Source: Terriglobia bacterium (lineage in GTDB: Bacteria; Acidobacteriota; Terriglobia; Acidiferrales; UBA7541). Taken from it: a DNA stretch of 64,000 nucleotides. This document shows, piece by piece, positions 33,667 through 46,674 of this stretch. The position numbers and the translations under genes are program-made. Positions within the stretch are counted from its first letter, which is position 1; the number at the start of each line of letters is the position of its first letter. The notes beneath the pieces are model-generated. The model worked only from the letters and a program-made list of their open reading frames with translations. It was not told the origin of the DNA and searched no databases. The stretch is from assembly GCA_020073705.1 (NCBI GenBank), contig JAIQES010000004.1, forward strand, positions 1 to 64,000, written 5' to 3'.

Positions 33667-34920
33667 TTAAGCAGCTCCGCGGACCCAAACGAGCCAGAAC
33701 CAGCCGAATGCGAGCGTTAACACGGTAATGGGCACGCCTACTCGCAAGTATTGTCCGAAGGTGATCTCCGCCTCGGGCCGGGCGCGTTCCACAACGATGA
33801 TGTTCGCCACCGACCCCGTAATCGTCAGATTACCTGCGAGTGTGCTTGCCATTGCCAGAACTAACCACCCCTGATGAGGATTTGCGAAACCTGGCACCAG
33901 CGATTTCAGCAGCATGACTGCCGGAACGTTGCTCACTAGATTGCTCAGCGCCGCTGTGGCTACGGTAAACACTGCCCAGTTCTGCAGGCTCAACCGTTCG
34001 CTAATTTCCAGGAGCCGTTCGGTCAAACCAACATTTTCTGCGCCGCCGACAATGAGAAACAGGCCAACGAAGAACACGAGCAGCCCCCAGTCCACCTCGT
34101 CATATACCCGGCGCGGCTCGCGCGTTCGTGTGATTAACATGCTGGCCGCACCGACCGCCGCCACCAGTGCGGGAGGCAGCCCCGCAAGGAATCCCGCAAG
34201 GACAAACAGAATAACTACGCCGGGTTTAATCAATCGGCGGTGCTCCATCGGAACCGGTTCGTCGAGCACGGCTATCTGCGCTGCGGGCGTTTCACGCCGC
34301 GTGCAGAGCAGCCACAACACCAGCCAATCGAGCAACAGTCCGGCGAGTGCGACGGGCCCCAGGTACGACAAGAATTCGCTGTAGCGAATGGCGGAGAACG
34401 ATCCGATGAGCATGTTTTGCGGATTTCCCGTCATTGTTGCGACGCTGCCAATGTTCGATGCGGTGGCGACGGCGAGCAGATGCGGCACAGGCTTCAAGCC
34501 CAAGCGGCGCGCCGCTTTCAATGCAAACGGCACCATGACTAGGCAAATGATGTCGTTTACGAAAAAGGCGGAGAGAACGCCGCTCAGAAAAATTACCGTG
34601 GGCAGCAGATGCCGCGGCCGGATTCGCGCGACCACAATTTCGGTCACCCAGTCAAAGAATCCTGCCAGGTGCAGATAGGCGACCAGGAGCATCATCGAAA
34701 ACAGCAGCACAATCGTGCCGAAATCGATGAAATGCAGCGCGTCAACAGGCCGCACCGCGCGGAACACCACCATCAGCACGGCGCCAATGATGGCCGCACC
34801 CGGGCGATCGATTTTCATTCCCGGAAATTTGCCCAGCGCAAATACCAGATAGCTGGCGAGAAAAATCGTGTACGCGGCCAGGCGCGCGACATCGCTCAGT
34901 GTGGCAGGTGAGAGTGGCAA
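33667..34920 (-). CDS. Anion/ion transporter of the ArsB-NhaD-SLC13 superfamily
   Basis: The product is 417 aa with about ten to twelve membrane helices in two repeats. The first re-entrant block is SGVLSAFFVNDIICLVMVPF with SNIGSVATMTGNPQNMLIG. The second is ALSNLVSNVPAVMLLKSLVP with STLAGNLTITGSVANIIVVE. These paired SNxG/NP and SNxP motifs are the ion-binding hallmarks. Relatives move arsenite, sodium/proton, citrate or dicarboxylates, and the substrate cannot be told. It lies upstream of queG on the same strand with a 109-nt gap. Confidence 0.85.
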   Translation of the reverse strand: MPLSPATLSDVARLAAYTIFLASYLVFALGKFPGMKIDRPGAAIIGAVLMVVFRAVRPVDALHFIDFGTIVLLFSMMLLVAYLHLAGFFDWVTEIVVARIRPRHLLPTVIFLSGVLSAFFVNDIICLVMVPFALKAARRLGLKPVPHLLAVATASNIGSVATMTGNPQNMLIGSFSAIRYSEFLSYLGPVALAGLLLDWLVLWLLCTRRETPAAQIAVLDEPVPMEHRRLIKPGVVILFVLAGFLAGLPPALVAAVGAASMLITRTREPRRVYDEVDWGLLVFFVGLFLIVGGAENVGLTERLLEISERLSLQNWAVFTVATAALSNLVSNVPAVMLLKSLVPGFANPHQGWLVLAMASTLAGNLTITGSVANIIVVERARPEAEITFGQYLRVGVPITVLTLAFGWFWLVWVRGAA

Positions 34921-35013
34921 GCCGCGATCATAGCGCGCGGCCCGGTGTCCGGCAACCAGCCGGAACGTATCAGAAATTTTGTGCGTGTATTGCTGGCCCC
35001 GCGTGCGTGCGGC

Positions 35014-35022
35014 TGATACAAT
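35014..35022 (+). promoter_or_regulatory. Extended -10 promoter, leaderless start at 35031
   Basis: TG-A-TACAAT ends 8 nt before GTG 35031, so the mRNA probably begins on or one base before the start codon. Confidence 0.5.
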
Positions 35023-35030
35023 ATCGGCTA

Positions 35031-36137
35031 GTGAGCGATTGGCGACAGATTCAGGCGCGCATCCGCAAGGCGCGAACCAGCGCGGATCCCCCAGGGCAAC
35101 TCGCGGCGTTGTATGAACGCACCCGCGACGCGATGGTTGCGTTTGAACTCGCCCAGATCCACGAGAAATCCGGCGCGAACTCCGAAGCGGCCCGCTGGTA
35201 CACCGCGGCCGCCGAGCGCTTCCGCCGTGCGCAATGGAAACAGAAAGCCGAAGAAGCTCTTACGCGCCTGGGCGCGCCGATCCCCGTTGCGCCTGCCGCC
35301 GCCCCCGTGAGCGAAACCCGCGCGGAGCCTGTTACCCCATTGGAGCCAGTCATCACAGAAATTACTGGCGAACAAGTTTCCGAAACACCTGTCGAGCCGG
35401 ATGGGGGCCAGCAGGAATCCGTTTTCGAACAACCGGCCGCAGGGGCAGCACCGGCGCAGGCTGCCGGGGCCGTCCCGCCGGGCCACCGCCGCAAACGCCG
35501 AGGGCGCCGAGGCGGGCGCGGCCGCAATAAGGGGCAGCGCACGGGCGCTCCGGTTGCCGCGACGCCTACTCCGGTTCCAATCTCGCTGCCGTCGTTCGAA
35601 CGCGCGACAGAGCCGCGCTCAGAGCCCATTGTCCATCCCTATGTTTCCGAAGAACTTGCGGAACGCCAGCCGCGCGAACCAGAACCCGTCAGTGCTTTTG
35701 AACCAGCAACGGCTGGTTCGTCGCTTCAGATGCGTACGCGCGCGGGCGATCCGGCGCTTTCCTCGCGCATGACGCGGCTCGAATCCCAGCTTCGCCGCCT
35801 GCTGGCCTGTCCGTTGTACCCGGTGGATCAGCCAGAGGACGCACCGGCTGGCCCTGGCGTTTTCCTCATCACCGATACGGACCAGACCTGCTACTACTAC
35901 ATCGAAGCCTGCCAGACATTGCGCGTCGGTATTGGGAATCTGCTTCGCAGCGGGCGCAGCAGCCGCGAAGGCGCCAACCTGAAAGAAAAACTCGCCGATC
36001 ATCTCGGCATCAACGAAGCGCGCGTCGGGAAGTATCTGAAAGAGCACTGCGTGGTGCGCTGGCTGCAGCTTGACGAAGGCGCACCTCTTCTCGCGCACTT
36101 CGCCGTGGCCGTTCTTCGCCCTGTCGCGAACGAGTAA
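35031..36137 (+). CDS. Hypothetical protein with GIY-YIG-like C-terminal domain
   Basis: The product is 368 aa from GTG 35031 (SDWRQIQARIRKAR). The N-terminal 80 residues are TPR-like helices (AFELAQIHEKSGANSEAARW). A long disordered Pro/Ala/Glu region contains a basic patch (RRKRRGRRGGRGRNKGQR) that could bind nucleic acid. The C-terminal 110 residues read GPGVFLITDTDQTCYYYIEA and LLAHFAVAVLRP, which recalls GIY-YIG nuclease folds (PGVYxI...YVG...LR), with a degenerate YIG and no certain catalytic Arg. The function is unknown; a nucleic-acid role is inference. An open frame upstream of 35031 reads poorly and overlaps the transporter promoter. Confidence 0.65.
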   Translation: MSDWRQIQARIRKARTSADPPGQLAALYERTRDAMVAFELAQIHEKSGANSEAARWYTAAAERFRRAQWKQKAEEALTRLGAPIPVAPAAAPVSETRAEPVTPLEPVITEITGEQVSETPVEPDGGQQESVFEQPAAGAAPAQAAGAVPPGHRRKRRGRRGGRGRNKGQRTGAPVAATPTPVPISLPSFERATEPRSEPIVHPYVSEELAERQPREPEPVSAFEPATAGSSLQMRTRAGDPALSSRMTRLESQLRRLLACPLYPVDQPEDAPAGPGVFLITDTDQTCYYYIEACQTLRVGIGNLLRSGRSSREGANLKEKLADHLGINEARVGKYLKEHCVVRWLQLDEGAPLLAHFAVAVLRPVANE

Positions 36138-37442
<1,305 letters not shown>

Positions 37443-37454
37443 GACCGAAAATAC

Positions 37455-38447
37455 TCACGCGATACCCCTGTTGATTAGCTTCTCCGCGTTGCGGTGAAAA
37501 ATTGCGTCGAGTTGCGTTTTCTCCAGGTCGAGATGGGAGACGGCATCGCGAGTGGAGGCGACGGGCCCAAACGGCGCGTCGGAGGCGAAGACGACATGGT
37601 CCGCGCCAAAAAAATCGAGGCCACACGCCAGACCCCGCGATGCCCCGAATAGCGCCGTATCGCCATAGAACATATGGAAGTAGTCGATGAGCGGCCGCTT
37701 CAGCGAAGGTATGATGCCGGAGTAGTCCTCGCTCTGCGTGCGGGTACCCAACAAGGCCATGCCATCCTCAATCCGTTTATCGAAGTAGGGAATCATTCCG
37801 CCCAGGTGGTGCGTGATGATCTTGAGTTTCGGATGACGGTCGAATAGTCCGGAGAGTACGAGGCGCGACATTGCCACCGACGTCTCGTACGGCCAGCCGA
37901 AACACCACCACATTTCAAACCTTGATTGCTGTTCGGCTGGATAGTCCGTCATGGCCGCGGTGCGCGCAGGATGCAGCCAGATTGGAAGATCATGCTGTTC
38001 CATCGCCGCGAAAAGCGGTTCGAATTGAGGATTGTCCAGCGGCCGGCCATTCACATTGGTGAAAATCTGAATTCCGCAAGCGCCAAGCGTCTCGATAGCG
38101 CGCTTCAATTCCTCCAGGTTCGAATCCATGTCGTGAAGAGGCAACGCGGCGACGAAAGCAGGGAATCGGTCCGGATGGCGGCGCACCATGTCGGCCATGG
38201 CGTCGTTCGAAACTCGCGCGAGGTCGCGGCCCTGAGCCGGAGTGGTGATCGTCTCGATGGACAGGTTGGAAAGAGAGATAATTTGCCGGTAGTCGCCGAG
38301 TGCGTCCATCGCACGGAGCCTGGCGTCGAGGTCATGCAGTTCACGGACGGCCGCCATCCGTTTCACCATTCCGGAGCGCCCCCCTAGGCTCTCTATGGAT
38401 TTCAACACTTGCGGGGGCATGAAGTGCGTATAAATGTCGACAATCAT
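37455..38447 (-). CDS. ACMSD/resorcylate-decarboxylase-family amidohydrolase
   Basis: The product is 330 aa from ATG 38447 (MIVDIYTHFMPP). It is a TIM-barrel metal enzyme: the N-terminal DIYTHFMPP stands in place of the usual HxH, followed by LPIWLHPAR, IITHHLGGMIPYF and the late VVFASDAPFG aspartate. These define the aminocarboxymuconate-semialdehyde decarboxylase group, which also includes gamma-resorcylate and 5-carboxyvanillate decarboxylases. The position beside pobA supports a role in aromatic acid breakdown. The exact substrate is open. Confidence 0.82.
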   Translation of the reverse strand: MIVDIYTHFMPPQVLKSIESLGGRSGMVKRMAAVRELHDLDARLRAMDALGDYRQIISLSNLSIETITTPAQGRDLARVSNDAMADMVRRHPDRFPAFVAALPLHDMDSNLEELKRAIETLGACGIQIFTNVNGRPLDNPQFEPLFAAMEQHDLPIWLHPARTAAMTDYPAEQQSRFEMWWCFGWPYETSVAMSRLVLSGLFDRHPKLKIITHHLGGMIPYFDKRIEDGMALLGTRTQSEDYSGIIPSLKRPLIDYFHMFYGDTALFGASRGLACGLDFFGADHVVFASDAPFGPVASTRDAVSHLDLEKTQLDAIFHRNAEKLINRGIA

Positions 38448-38694
38448 TCGATATAACTCCTCACTTAAATTGTTCCGGCCGCCATGTGGCAACCGCACAG
38501 TATCAAGACATTGCCAACCGGTCTAGGGAGTATTTGATTGTTCTTTCACTCTTGTCGGCCGGACAAGATCGGGACCGATACGATTTACCATGATCCGGAA
38601 CATACCTCGGAGTCGGTTCCACCTGCGCTAAACGTCGACTGACGCCCCGGCAGAGGATATCATTCGCCCCGTACTGACTTACCTGTGAGGGAGT

Positions 38695-38736
38695 GCCATT
38701 CCACTCTCGCCAGATTCACCAATGGCATGGAATGGC
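38695..38736 (-). terminator. Hairpin after the rlpA-like gene
   Basis: GCCATTCCA and TGGAATGGC pair around a 24-nt loop, 10 nt beyond the stop of the RlpA-like gene. No T-run is seen. Confidence 0.4.
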
Positions 38737-38746
38737 TGCAAAACGT

Positions 38747-39259
38747 TCACATGGGAGTATTCGTGGTTCTAGCCTCATACTCCATGGGCGCATTGTTGGA
38801 GCGAGGCTCGATCAGATGAGAATCGAGTTCCACTGACACTGTGTCAAATGAAGCCATGGGGTAGAAGAATGCCGACGTCAGGCCCTGCGCAATATAGCCC
38901 AATCGCTCTGCTGCTGCTTCAGACAGGTCGAGGATGCGATGCAAGCGGAGATTTGGGCCACGATCGGTGATTGTCACGAGCACGGATTCGCCATTTTTGA
39001 GGTTAACCACCCGGATTGATGTTCCGAGGGGGAAATACCAGCTAGCTGCTGTTAGTTTGTGGCGGTCAAATCGCTGACCGTTGGCCATTTTCCGGCCTTG
39101 ATGCTGCTTTCCATACCACGACGCGGTTCCGACATAGCGCAATTTATAGTTCTTGGCTGGCTTGTGTGCCTTGGCAATTTGACTTGCCACAGACGTTGGG
39201 GAAGTCCACAGCAGGCTGGCTACGACCAGCAAACCGGTGATTTGTAGTCTTGTCTGCAT
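38747..39259 (-). CDS. RlpA-like double-psi beta-barrel protein
   Basis: The product is 170 aa with a signal peptide (LQITGLLVVASLLWTSPTSVAS) and no lipobox cysteine, so it is secreted rather than a lipoprotein. The RlpA barrel shows GTASWYGKQHQGRKMANGQR, ASWYFPLGTSIRV and VTITDRGPNLRLHRILDLSE. RlpA proteins cleave or bind glycan strands lacking stem peptides in the cell wall; the SPOR domain of full RlpA is absent. AAGGAG lies 8 nt before ATG 39259. It is transcribed after the zinc-ribbon miniprotein. Confidence 0.85.
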   Translation of the reverse strand: MQTRLQITGLLVVASLLWTSPTSVASQIAKAHKPAKNYKLRYVGTASWYGKQHQGRKMANGQRFDRHKLTAASWYFPLGTSIRVVNLKNGESVLVTITDRGPNLRLHRILDLSEAAAERLGYIAQGLTSAFFYPMASFDTVSVELDSHLIEPRSNNAPMEYEARTTNTPM

Positions 39260-39384
39260 GAATTTATCTCCTTTTCGTCAGTTGTCTCGAACGGCCGCAG
39301 GCTATGCTTGGCTTCGCATCACCTCCTTTGTTTCCAGTGGCTTTTCAGCCACCCTTGCACGCACATTGCAGGTCCCTATGTCGC

Positions 39385-39555
39385 TTAAGCGCATGAGGAG
39401 GCATTGCTTACAGTTGTGTGGACCGTCGAGGCCGGTCTCGTTACGCTGCCGCAGCGCTCCATCGAATCCACCGCTTCCGACTCACAACTTCCACAGCGGC
39501 CATGCTTGTCCAATTCAACGGCTGAACGGCAGTCCATACACCACCAACGATTCAT
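39385..39555 (-). CDS. Zinc-ribbon miniprotein, 56 aa
   Basis: It reads MNRWWCMDCRSAVELDKHGR and then CGSCESEAVDSM. Two CxxC pairs 13 residues apart form a zinc ribbon. GGAGG lies 9 nt before ATG 39555, a strong site that selects this start over the ATG at 39603. The tail is Ser/Thr-rich. The function is unknown; such proteins may be regulatory or chaperone-like. It precedes the RlpA-like gene by 125 nt. Confidence 0.65.
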   Translation of the reverse strand: MNRWWCMDCRSAVELDKHGRCGSCESEAVDSMERCGSVTRPASTVHTTVSNASSCA

Positions 39556-39947
39556 GATCTTTCGCCTCCTCAAACAGAATTTAATTTTCTTGAGTGAGTA
39601 CATTCTGGACTTGCCCTCCGCCGGTGACTATAGGCAGAAAGCCCCATTGTGCGAGGTACCCTAGTACCGGGGAATTTCTACCCATTCCCAGGGTTGGCCG
39701 GCAAAAATTCGTCTTCCCGTTAGCTGCGCAAAAACGCCGTTCACACCTCTATAACCCCCTTTGGATACATCCCTGTGGACGCCCCTCGGGATAACGGGCA
39801 AAGTACACGCTGGGAAAGCTTTAGCTGGACGTCCAGGGGCGTCGTTGGTAGCTAATCGGGCATCAAGGTCCGGTTCATCACCGAGGGCTCTCGTTCGGTT
39901 CCGAGTAGTGTGGTTTTGTTTGAATTGTCGTGTGGAGGATTGTGAAA
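39556..39947. other. 392-bp region before the radical SAM gene
   Basis: No convincing gene is present. The divergent promoters of the zinc-ribbon and radical SAM genes should lie here. GGAGG at 39934-39938 serves the radical SAM start. Confidence 0.5.
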
Positions 39948-42125
<2,178 letters not shown>

Positions 42126-42152
42126 CTCGCCTCCGGCTTCTTACATTTTCCG

Positions 42153-42187
42153 ACTGCCTCCGGTTCGCCGGAGGCAGTTTCTTTTTT
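42153..42187 (+). terminator. Rho-independent terminator of the radical SAM gene
   Basis: ACTGCCTCCGG-TTCG-CCGGAGGCAGT, a perfect 11-bp stem with a stable UUCG tetraloop, followed by TTCTTTTTT. Confidence 0.93.
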
Positions 42188-42289
42188 GGGCGACAGTGGA
42201 AACCGGCTGCGCAGCAGGATTGACCGGGCGATAGTGGGCACATAGAATGTGTGGCCAATAATGACTCACGTGCACGAGGATAGGGGCAC

Positions 42290-44341
42290 ATGAACTTTGC
42301 AAGGAAAATATTCTGGTTCCTGGTGGCAGTGCTCGGCGCGGGGGCGTTAGGCTTCGTTGCCATCGCGCGAGGCGAACCGATCAATGCCGTGTGGCTGGTG
42401 GTTGCGTCCGCCTGCATTTATGCTATTGGCTATCGGTTTTATAGCCGGTTCCTTTCTTATCGCGTTCTGCAATTGGACGATAAGCGCGCCACGCCTGCCG
42501 AGCGGCTTGATGACGGACAGGATTTCGTTCCCACGAATAAGTGGGTCGTGTTCGGCCATCACTTTTCGGCCATTGCGGGCCCCGGGCCGTTGGTCGGTCC
42601 GATCCTGGCGGCCCAATTCGGCTATCTCCCGGGAACGCTCTGGATCATCATCGGCGGGGTGCTAGGCGGTGCGGTGCAGGACTTCGTTGTGCTGTTCTCC
42701 TCGGTGCGCCGAGATGGCAAGTCGCTCGGGCAAATGGCCAAGGAAGAAATCAGCGGTCTTGCTGGCATTGTGGCATTGTTTGGTGTGCTCTCGATCCTGA
42801 CCATCTTGATCGCAGTGGTCGCCCTGGTGGTCGTGAATGCGCTGAAGGCGAGTCCCTGGGGATTCTTCACCATCGCGATGACAATACCCATCGCTTTCCT
42901 GATGGGTATTTACATGCGTTACCTTCGGGTCGGACGCGCCATCGAAGCATCGTTACTCGGATTCGCCCTGGTGATGGCGTCCGTCGTGGGGGGACGGTAC
43001 ATCGGCGAATCACATCTCCTCGCGCCCTATTTCACATATAGCGCCATCGGGTTAGCCTGGATGCTGGTCATCTACGGATTTATCTCTTCGGTAATCCCAG
43101 TTTGGCTTCTTCTGGCGCCTCGCGGTGTCCTGAGCACATTCGTGAAGCTAGGGACAATTCTACTGCTGGCCATCGGGATCCTCGCCGTTCGGCCGACCAT
43201 GCTGATGCCACCCCTCACGCGATTTATAGACGGCACAGGTCCCATTTTTGCCGGCAAGATCTTTCCTTTCTGTTTCATCACGATTGCGTGTGGTGCTCTC
43301 TCCGGTTTCCATTCCCTGATTTCTTCCGGGACTACGCCAAAAATGCTGAGCAAAGAAAGCCAAGCGCGCATGGTTGGTTACGGCAGCATGCTGATGGAGT
43401 CCTTTGTCGCTGTAATGGCGATGATCGCCGCCTGCGTGCTCAAGCCCGGCATCTACTTCGCGGTGAACAGTCCCGCAGGCATCGTGGGGAGACTCCCGCA
43501 GCAGGCAGTAGCGACCATTTCCGGTTGGGGATTCCCGGTCACGGCGCAGGATATGTCGGATCTTGCCGCGAAAGTGGGTGAGGTCACGCTCTTCAATCGT
43601 ACCGGCGGCGCACCGTCGCTTGCGGTGGGCATGGCGCACATCTTTTCGGGGTCGCTCGGCGGCGCCGCGATGGGAATCTGGTATCACTTCGCCATCATGT
43701 TTGAGGCCCTTTTCATACTCACGATCCTGGATGCGGGAACGCGAGTCGGAAGGTTCCTGCTCCAAGATTTGATGGGCCAATTTTGGAAGCCTCTGGGAAA
43801 GACGGGTTGGTATCCGGGAATTATTCTGAGCAGCGCCATCATGGTCACGGCTTGGGGATACTTTCTTTTCCAAGGTGTGAGGGACCCGTTGGGAGGTATA
43901 AACAGTTTGTGGCCTCTATTCGGAATTTCCAATCAACTTCTTGCCGCGATTGCGCTTTGCGTTTGTACGACCATCCTCATCAAGATGGGTAAGAGCCGCT
44001 ATATCCTGGTTACGCTGGCTCCTCTTGTGTGGCTCGTATCGGCCACAATGACGGCCAGCGCGCAAAAGATCTGGGCTTCTGAGCCGTCTTTAGGGTTTCT
44101 AGCCCACGCCCGGTACCTCGCGGACCAAATCGCGGCGGGAAGTATCCCGGTTGATAAAATTGCCGAAACTCAGAGATTAATTTTTAATGACCGGTTGGAC
44201 GCCATGGTCACGCTTGTGTTTGTCTCGGTGGTTTTGGTGATCTTGGTCGAATCTGGACGGAATTGGTGGCTCTACTTTTCCGGAAAGAAGCAAGCCGTTC
44301 TGAGTGAGGCGCCGGTCGAATTGTCCAGGATTAGCGCGTAA
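42290..44341 (+). CDS. cstA: CstA-family carbon starvation / pyruvate transporter
   Basis: The product is 683 aa with about 16 membrane helices. Family blocks include [56 protein letters not shown] and [20 protein letters not shown]. CstA and its paralogue BtsT import peptides or pyruvate by proton symport when carbon is scarce. A ybdD-like gene follows at 44388, the usual partner. The mRNA is likely shared. It is isolated from the radical SAM gene by the terminator at 42153. Confidence 0.95.
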   Translation: MNFARKIFWFLVAVLGAGALGFVAIARGEPINAVWLVVASACIYAIGYRFYSRFLSYRVLQLDDKRATPAERLDDGQDFVPTNKWVVFGHHFSAIAGPGPLVGPILAAQFGYLPGTLWIIIGGVLGGAVQDFVVLFSSVRRDGKSLGQMAKEEISGLAGIVALFGVLSILTILIAVVALVVVNALKASPWGFFTIAMTIPIAFLMGIYMRYLRVGRAIEASLLGFALVMASVVGGRYIGESHLLAPYFTYSAIGLAWMLVIYGFISSVIPVWLLLAPRGVLSTFVKLGTILLLAIGILAVRPTMLMPPLTRFIDGTGPIFAGKIFPFCFITIACGALSGFHSLISSGTTPKMLSKESQARMVGYGSMLMESFVAVMAMIAACVLKPGIYFAVNSPAGIVGRLPQQAVATISGWGFPVTAQDMSDLAAKVGEVTLFNRTGGAPSLAVGMAHIFSGSLGGAAMGIWYHFAIMFEALFILTILDAGTRVGRFLLQDLMGQFWKPLGKTGWYPGIILSSAIMVTAWGYFLFQGVRDPLGGINSLWPLFGISNQLLAAIALCVCTTILIKMGKSRYILVTLAPLVWLVSATMTASAQKIWASEPSLGFLAHARYLADQIAAGSIPVDKIAETQRLIFNDRLDAMVTLVFVSVVLVILVESGRNWWLYFSGKKQAVLSEAPVELSRISA

Positions 44342-44387
44342 AGCGAGTATTTGGTGGAGAATTGTCGAAAGGAGGGATTGATCCGCT

Positions 44388-44678
44388 GTGGCCTCTGTTT
44401 GCAAGCTCGAAACTTTTGAGAACAAGCCATCCGCGTTGGAAAGGCGGAGATTCGGGTGCGTTCGGCAAAAATTGTTGAGCATTTTCAGGAGTTGTTGGTG
44501 GTGGTGGCGGCAAGTTTCCGGCGACGCCGCTTATGAGAATTATGTTCGCCGCGCGATGCGCGGTTCTGCCGAGCATGCCGCATGCGGACCTTGCAATGCA
44601 GAGAAGATTGTGTCCGCAGAACAGTTTTACCTCGACCGGCTTCGCCGCGAACACGCCCGCATAAACCGTTGCTGCTAG
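44388..44678 (+). CDS. YbdD/YjiX family small protein
   Basis: The product is up to 96 aa from GTG 44388, with GGAGGG at 44371-44376. The family core is WWWRQVSGDAAYENYVRR, then EQFYLDRLRREHARINRCC, with the typical C-terminal Cys-Cys. YbdD-type proteins are always found beside CstA and are needed for its transport activity. The first 30 residues are less conserved, and translation may start later. It follows cstA by 46 nt. Confidence 0.85.
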   Translation: MASVCKLETFENKPSALERRRFGCVRQKLLSIFRSCWWWWRQVSGDAAYENYVRRAMRGSAEHAACGPCNAEKIVSAEQFYLDRLRREHARINRCC

Positions 44679-44779
44679 TGTGCTGTCCCACACCTTGGTG
44701 CAAGTACTGTGCGATACCTTCAGGGGCTGAAGCGCTGACCCACAACCCCAGAATTGCACCGACTTTCTGGGACGCGACA

Positions 44780-45946
44780 CTAGAACTCATGTTCGTCCTC
44801 GGATGCTTTCTTCCGGGTAACTTTCATCATCAGGCGGACGCCTCGCGAGCGCAAATCCTTGAGGATGGCCTGCCGGTTTTCAAGTGGGATTGCGCCCGGC
44901 GGAAAAACACCGGCCAATTCGCGTGGGAAATGCTTGATGAACAGCGCGGCCACGTGCGCCGTGGCGTAGGCGATCGGCGGTAGCGACAATCCGCGCTGGC
45001 GGATCTGGTAGAGAGACGGGAAAATGGCGTCGCACCGGACCTCGATCGGACGATCCTGCTTGATGCCGCGCACCACGACGGCTGCCGCAAACCTCGCATT
45101 CTGCAAAATGCCCCGGCGGATCAGGCGCGCCACCTGCCGCGGAGTCGGCGTCTTGGGAAATCGCGCGGCGATCAGCCCCCGGGACCGCGTGAGTTTTCCC
45201 TGCCGGTACCAGCGCCGCAGGCGGTCGATTTCGTTCCCGCCGATTTTCACATCCATTTCCTTCAGGGCAAGAAAATGCGGGATGGTGCCGACTTCGTCCT
45301 GCGCCGCCAACACGACGCTGGTCTCGCCAATCGGTGGCGGGAAACGAAATTTCTCCCGTTCGCCAAAACGCTTGCCGAACCGGAAGTGGCCGTCGCGCAC
45401 GATGCGGGGCCGCGATACGGCCTCATCGAAGGAAACCTCCGCGGACCACTGTGAAACCGGGTCATCGCTTTCGGTGCTTTCGTAGAGGCGAATGTAAACC
45501 GCATCGACGGCGTCCATCATTCCGGCCGCCCGCGCCACCAGCAGATTCGTCAGCCCCGGGGCGGCGCCGACCGTGATCAAAGCGGCGCGATGCTTTTCCT
45601 GAAAGCGGCCGTCGAAGCGAAGTTGCTCGGCCTTGAACGGGTTGCGCGTCAGGTGCGCGCCCAGGTCCAGGTAATGAGCGCGGATGCGCAATGCCGCCCG
45701 CAGGACGATCTCGTTAAAGACCGCTGTCGAGGCGTTGACCAGCAACTGCGAGCCCCGGGCGGCACGCACAATTCCCCACAAATTTCGCGCGTTGACCTGG
45801 ATGACCGGAATCGTGCTTCTCTTGCCGAGAAAGCGCCTCGCCCGGTCGAGGTCGCGGTCACCACAGGTGACCTGATGTCCCTGGCGTTCCAGCAGGTGTG
45901 CGAGGTAGGCGCCGGTAGCTCCGGTTCCCAAAACGAAGATGCGCAT
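44780..45946 (-). CDS. Saccharopine dehydrogenase-like NAD(P)-binding protein
   Basis: The product is 388 aa. The N-terminal Rossmann motif is MRIFVLGTGATGAYLAHLLE, with the acidic strand end in CGDRDLDRARRF. LLVNASTAVFNEIVLRAALR and AHYLDLGAHLT are typical of the saccharopine reductase/dehydrogenase family, followed by TVGAAPGLTNLLVARAAG. Relatives act in lysine metabolism, homospermidine or carboxynorspermidine synthesis, or unknown reductions. The substrate is not evident here. It is divergent from the DUF2203 gene with about 225 bp between. Confidence 0.82.
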   Translation of the reverse strand: MRIFVLGTGATGAYLAHLLERQGHQVTCGDRDLDRARRFLGKRSTIPVIQVNARNLWGIVRAARGSQLLVNASTAVFNEIVLRAALRIRAHYLDLGAHLTRNPFKAEQLRFDGRFQEKHRAALITVGAAPGLTNLLVARAAGMMDAVDAVYIRLYESTESDDPVSQWSAEVSFDEAVSRPRIVRDGHFRFGKRFGEREKFRFPPPIGETSVVLAAQDEVGTIPHFLALKEMDVKIGGNEIDRLRRWYRQGKLTRSRGLIAARFPKTPTPRQVARLIRRGILQNARFAAAVVVRGIKQDRPIEVRCDAIFPSLYQIRQRGLSLPPIAYATAHVAALFIKHFPRELAGVFPPGAIPLENRQAILKDLRSRGVRLMMKVTRKKASEDEHEF

Positions 45947-46172
45947 TGGGCCAAAACTTTATCATATCCGCTTCGGCTATGGCGCGAGAACGACGTGAAA
46001 GACCTGGTTTTGCGAAGGAATCGTTCCAAATGGAATTTCTGGGCGTCTTTGGTGGAAAACCGCGCCGCGATGACCGAGAATGGTACTGGAAGCGTGAGTT
46101 CGGCATCTATAGGAATAAGGCTAGATGAGGGCGCACAATGTCTTGTCTGTGTGCTTCAGCAAGCAGGAACTG

Positions 46173-46625
46173 ATGGGCAACGAAGAAAACGAACCAAAAC
46201 TCTTCAGTCTTACGGAAGCGGAGCGTGCGCGGCGTGAAGTCGAGCCACTCTTGATCGAGGCGATGGAGGTTCGCCGCAAGGTGGCGGACCTCGATGAAAA
46301 ACTCAGCGCAGTGGCCAACCGCATTCTGATCATGGGCGGTATCACGATTGATTATGAAAGCGTCGCGCGCCTGCGCTTTGACCACAATCGCCTGGTCGCG
46401 CAGATCAAGGACGCGCTCGAGCGAATTCAGGCCACCGGCTGCGTGGTGAAAGACCTGGACATGGGCCTTGTGGATTTTCCCGCAATCCTCAAGAACGAAG
46501 AGGTCTATCTGTGCTGGCGGTTGGGAGAGGACCGCATCCGCTTCTATCATCGCCAGGATGAAGGCTTTGCCGGACGCAAGCCGATCGACCCCGACGATAC
46601 CGGCCCCAAACAAACGGTCCAATAA
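46173..46625 (+). CDS. DUF2203 family protein
   Basis: The product is 150 aa from ATG 46173 (MGNEENEPKLFSL), with AGGA upstream; ATG 46125 is in frame but lacks a site. The family layout is clear: LFSLTEAERARREVEPLLIE helices, then LDMGLVDFPAILKNEEVYLC, WRLGEDRIRFYH and DEGFAGRKPI. It is a small helical-plus-beta protein of unknown role, widespread in soil bacteria. The next gene starts 49 nt downstream, so they are probably co-transcribed. Confidence 0.88.
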   Translation: MGNEENEPKLFSLTEAERARREVEPLLIEAMEVRRKVADLDEKLSAVANRILIMGGITIDYESVARLRFDHNRLVAQIKDALERIQATGCVVKDLDMGLVDFPAILKNEEVYLCWRLGEDRIRFYHRQDEGFAGRKPIDPDDTGPKQTVQ

Positions 46626-46674
46626 GACCGCGCGCACTGCGCGGCCGCAAATTGTGCGTCCGGGAAGGAATGCC

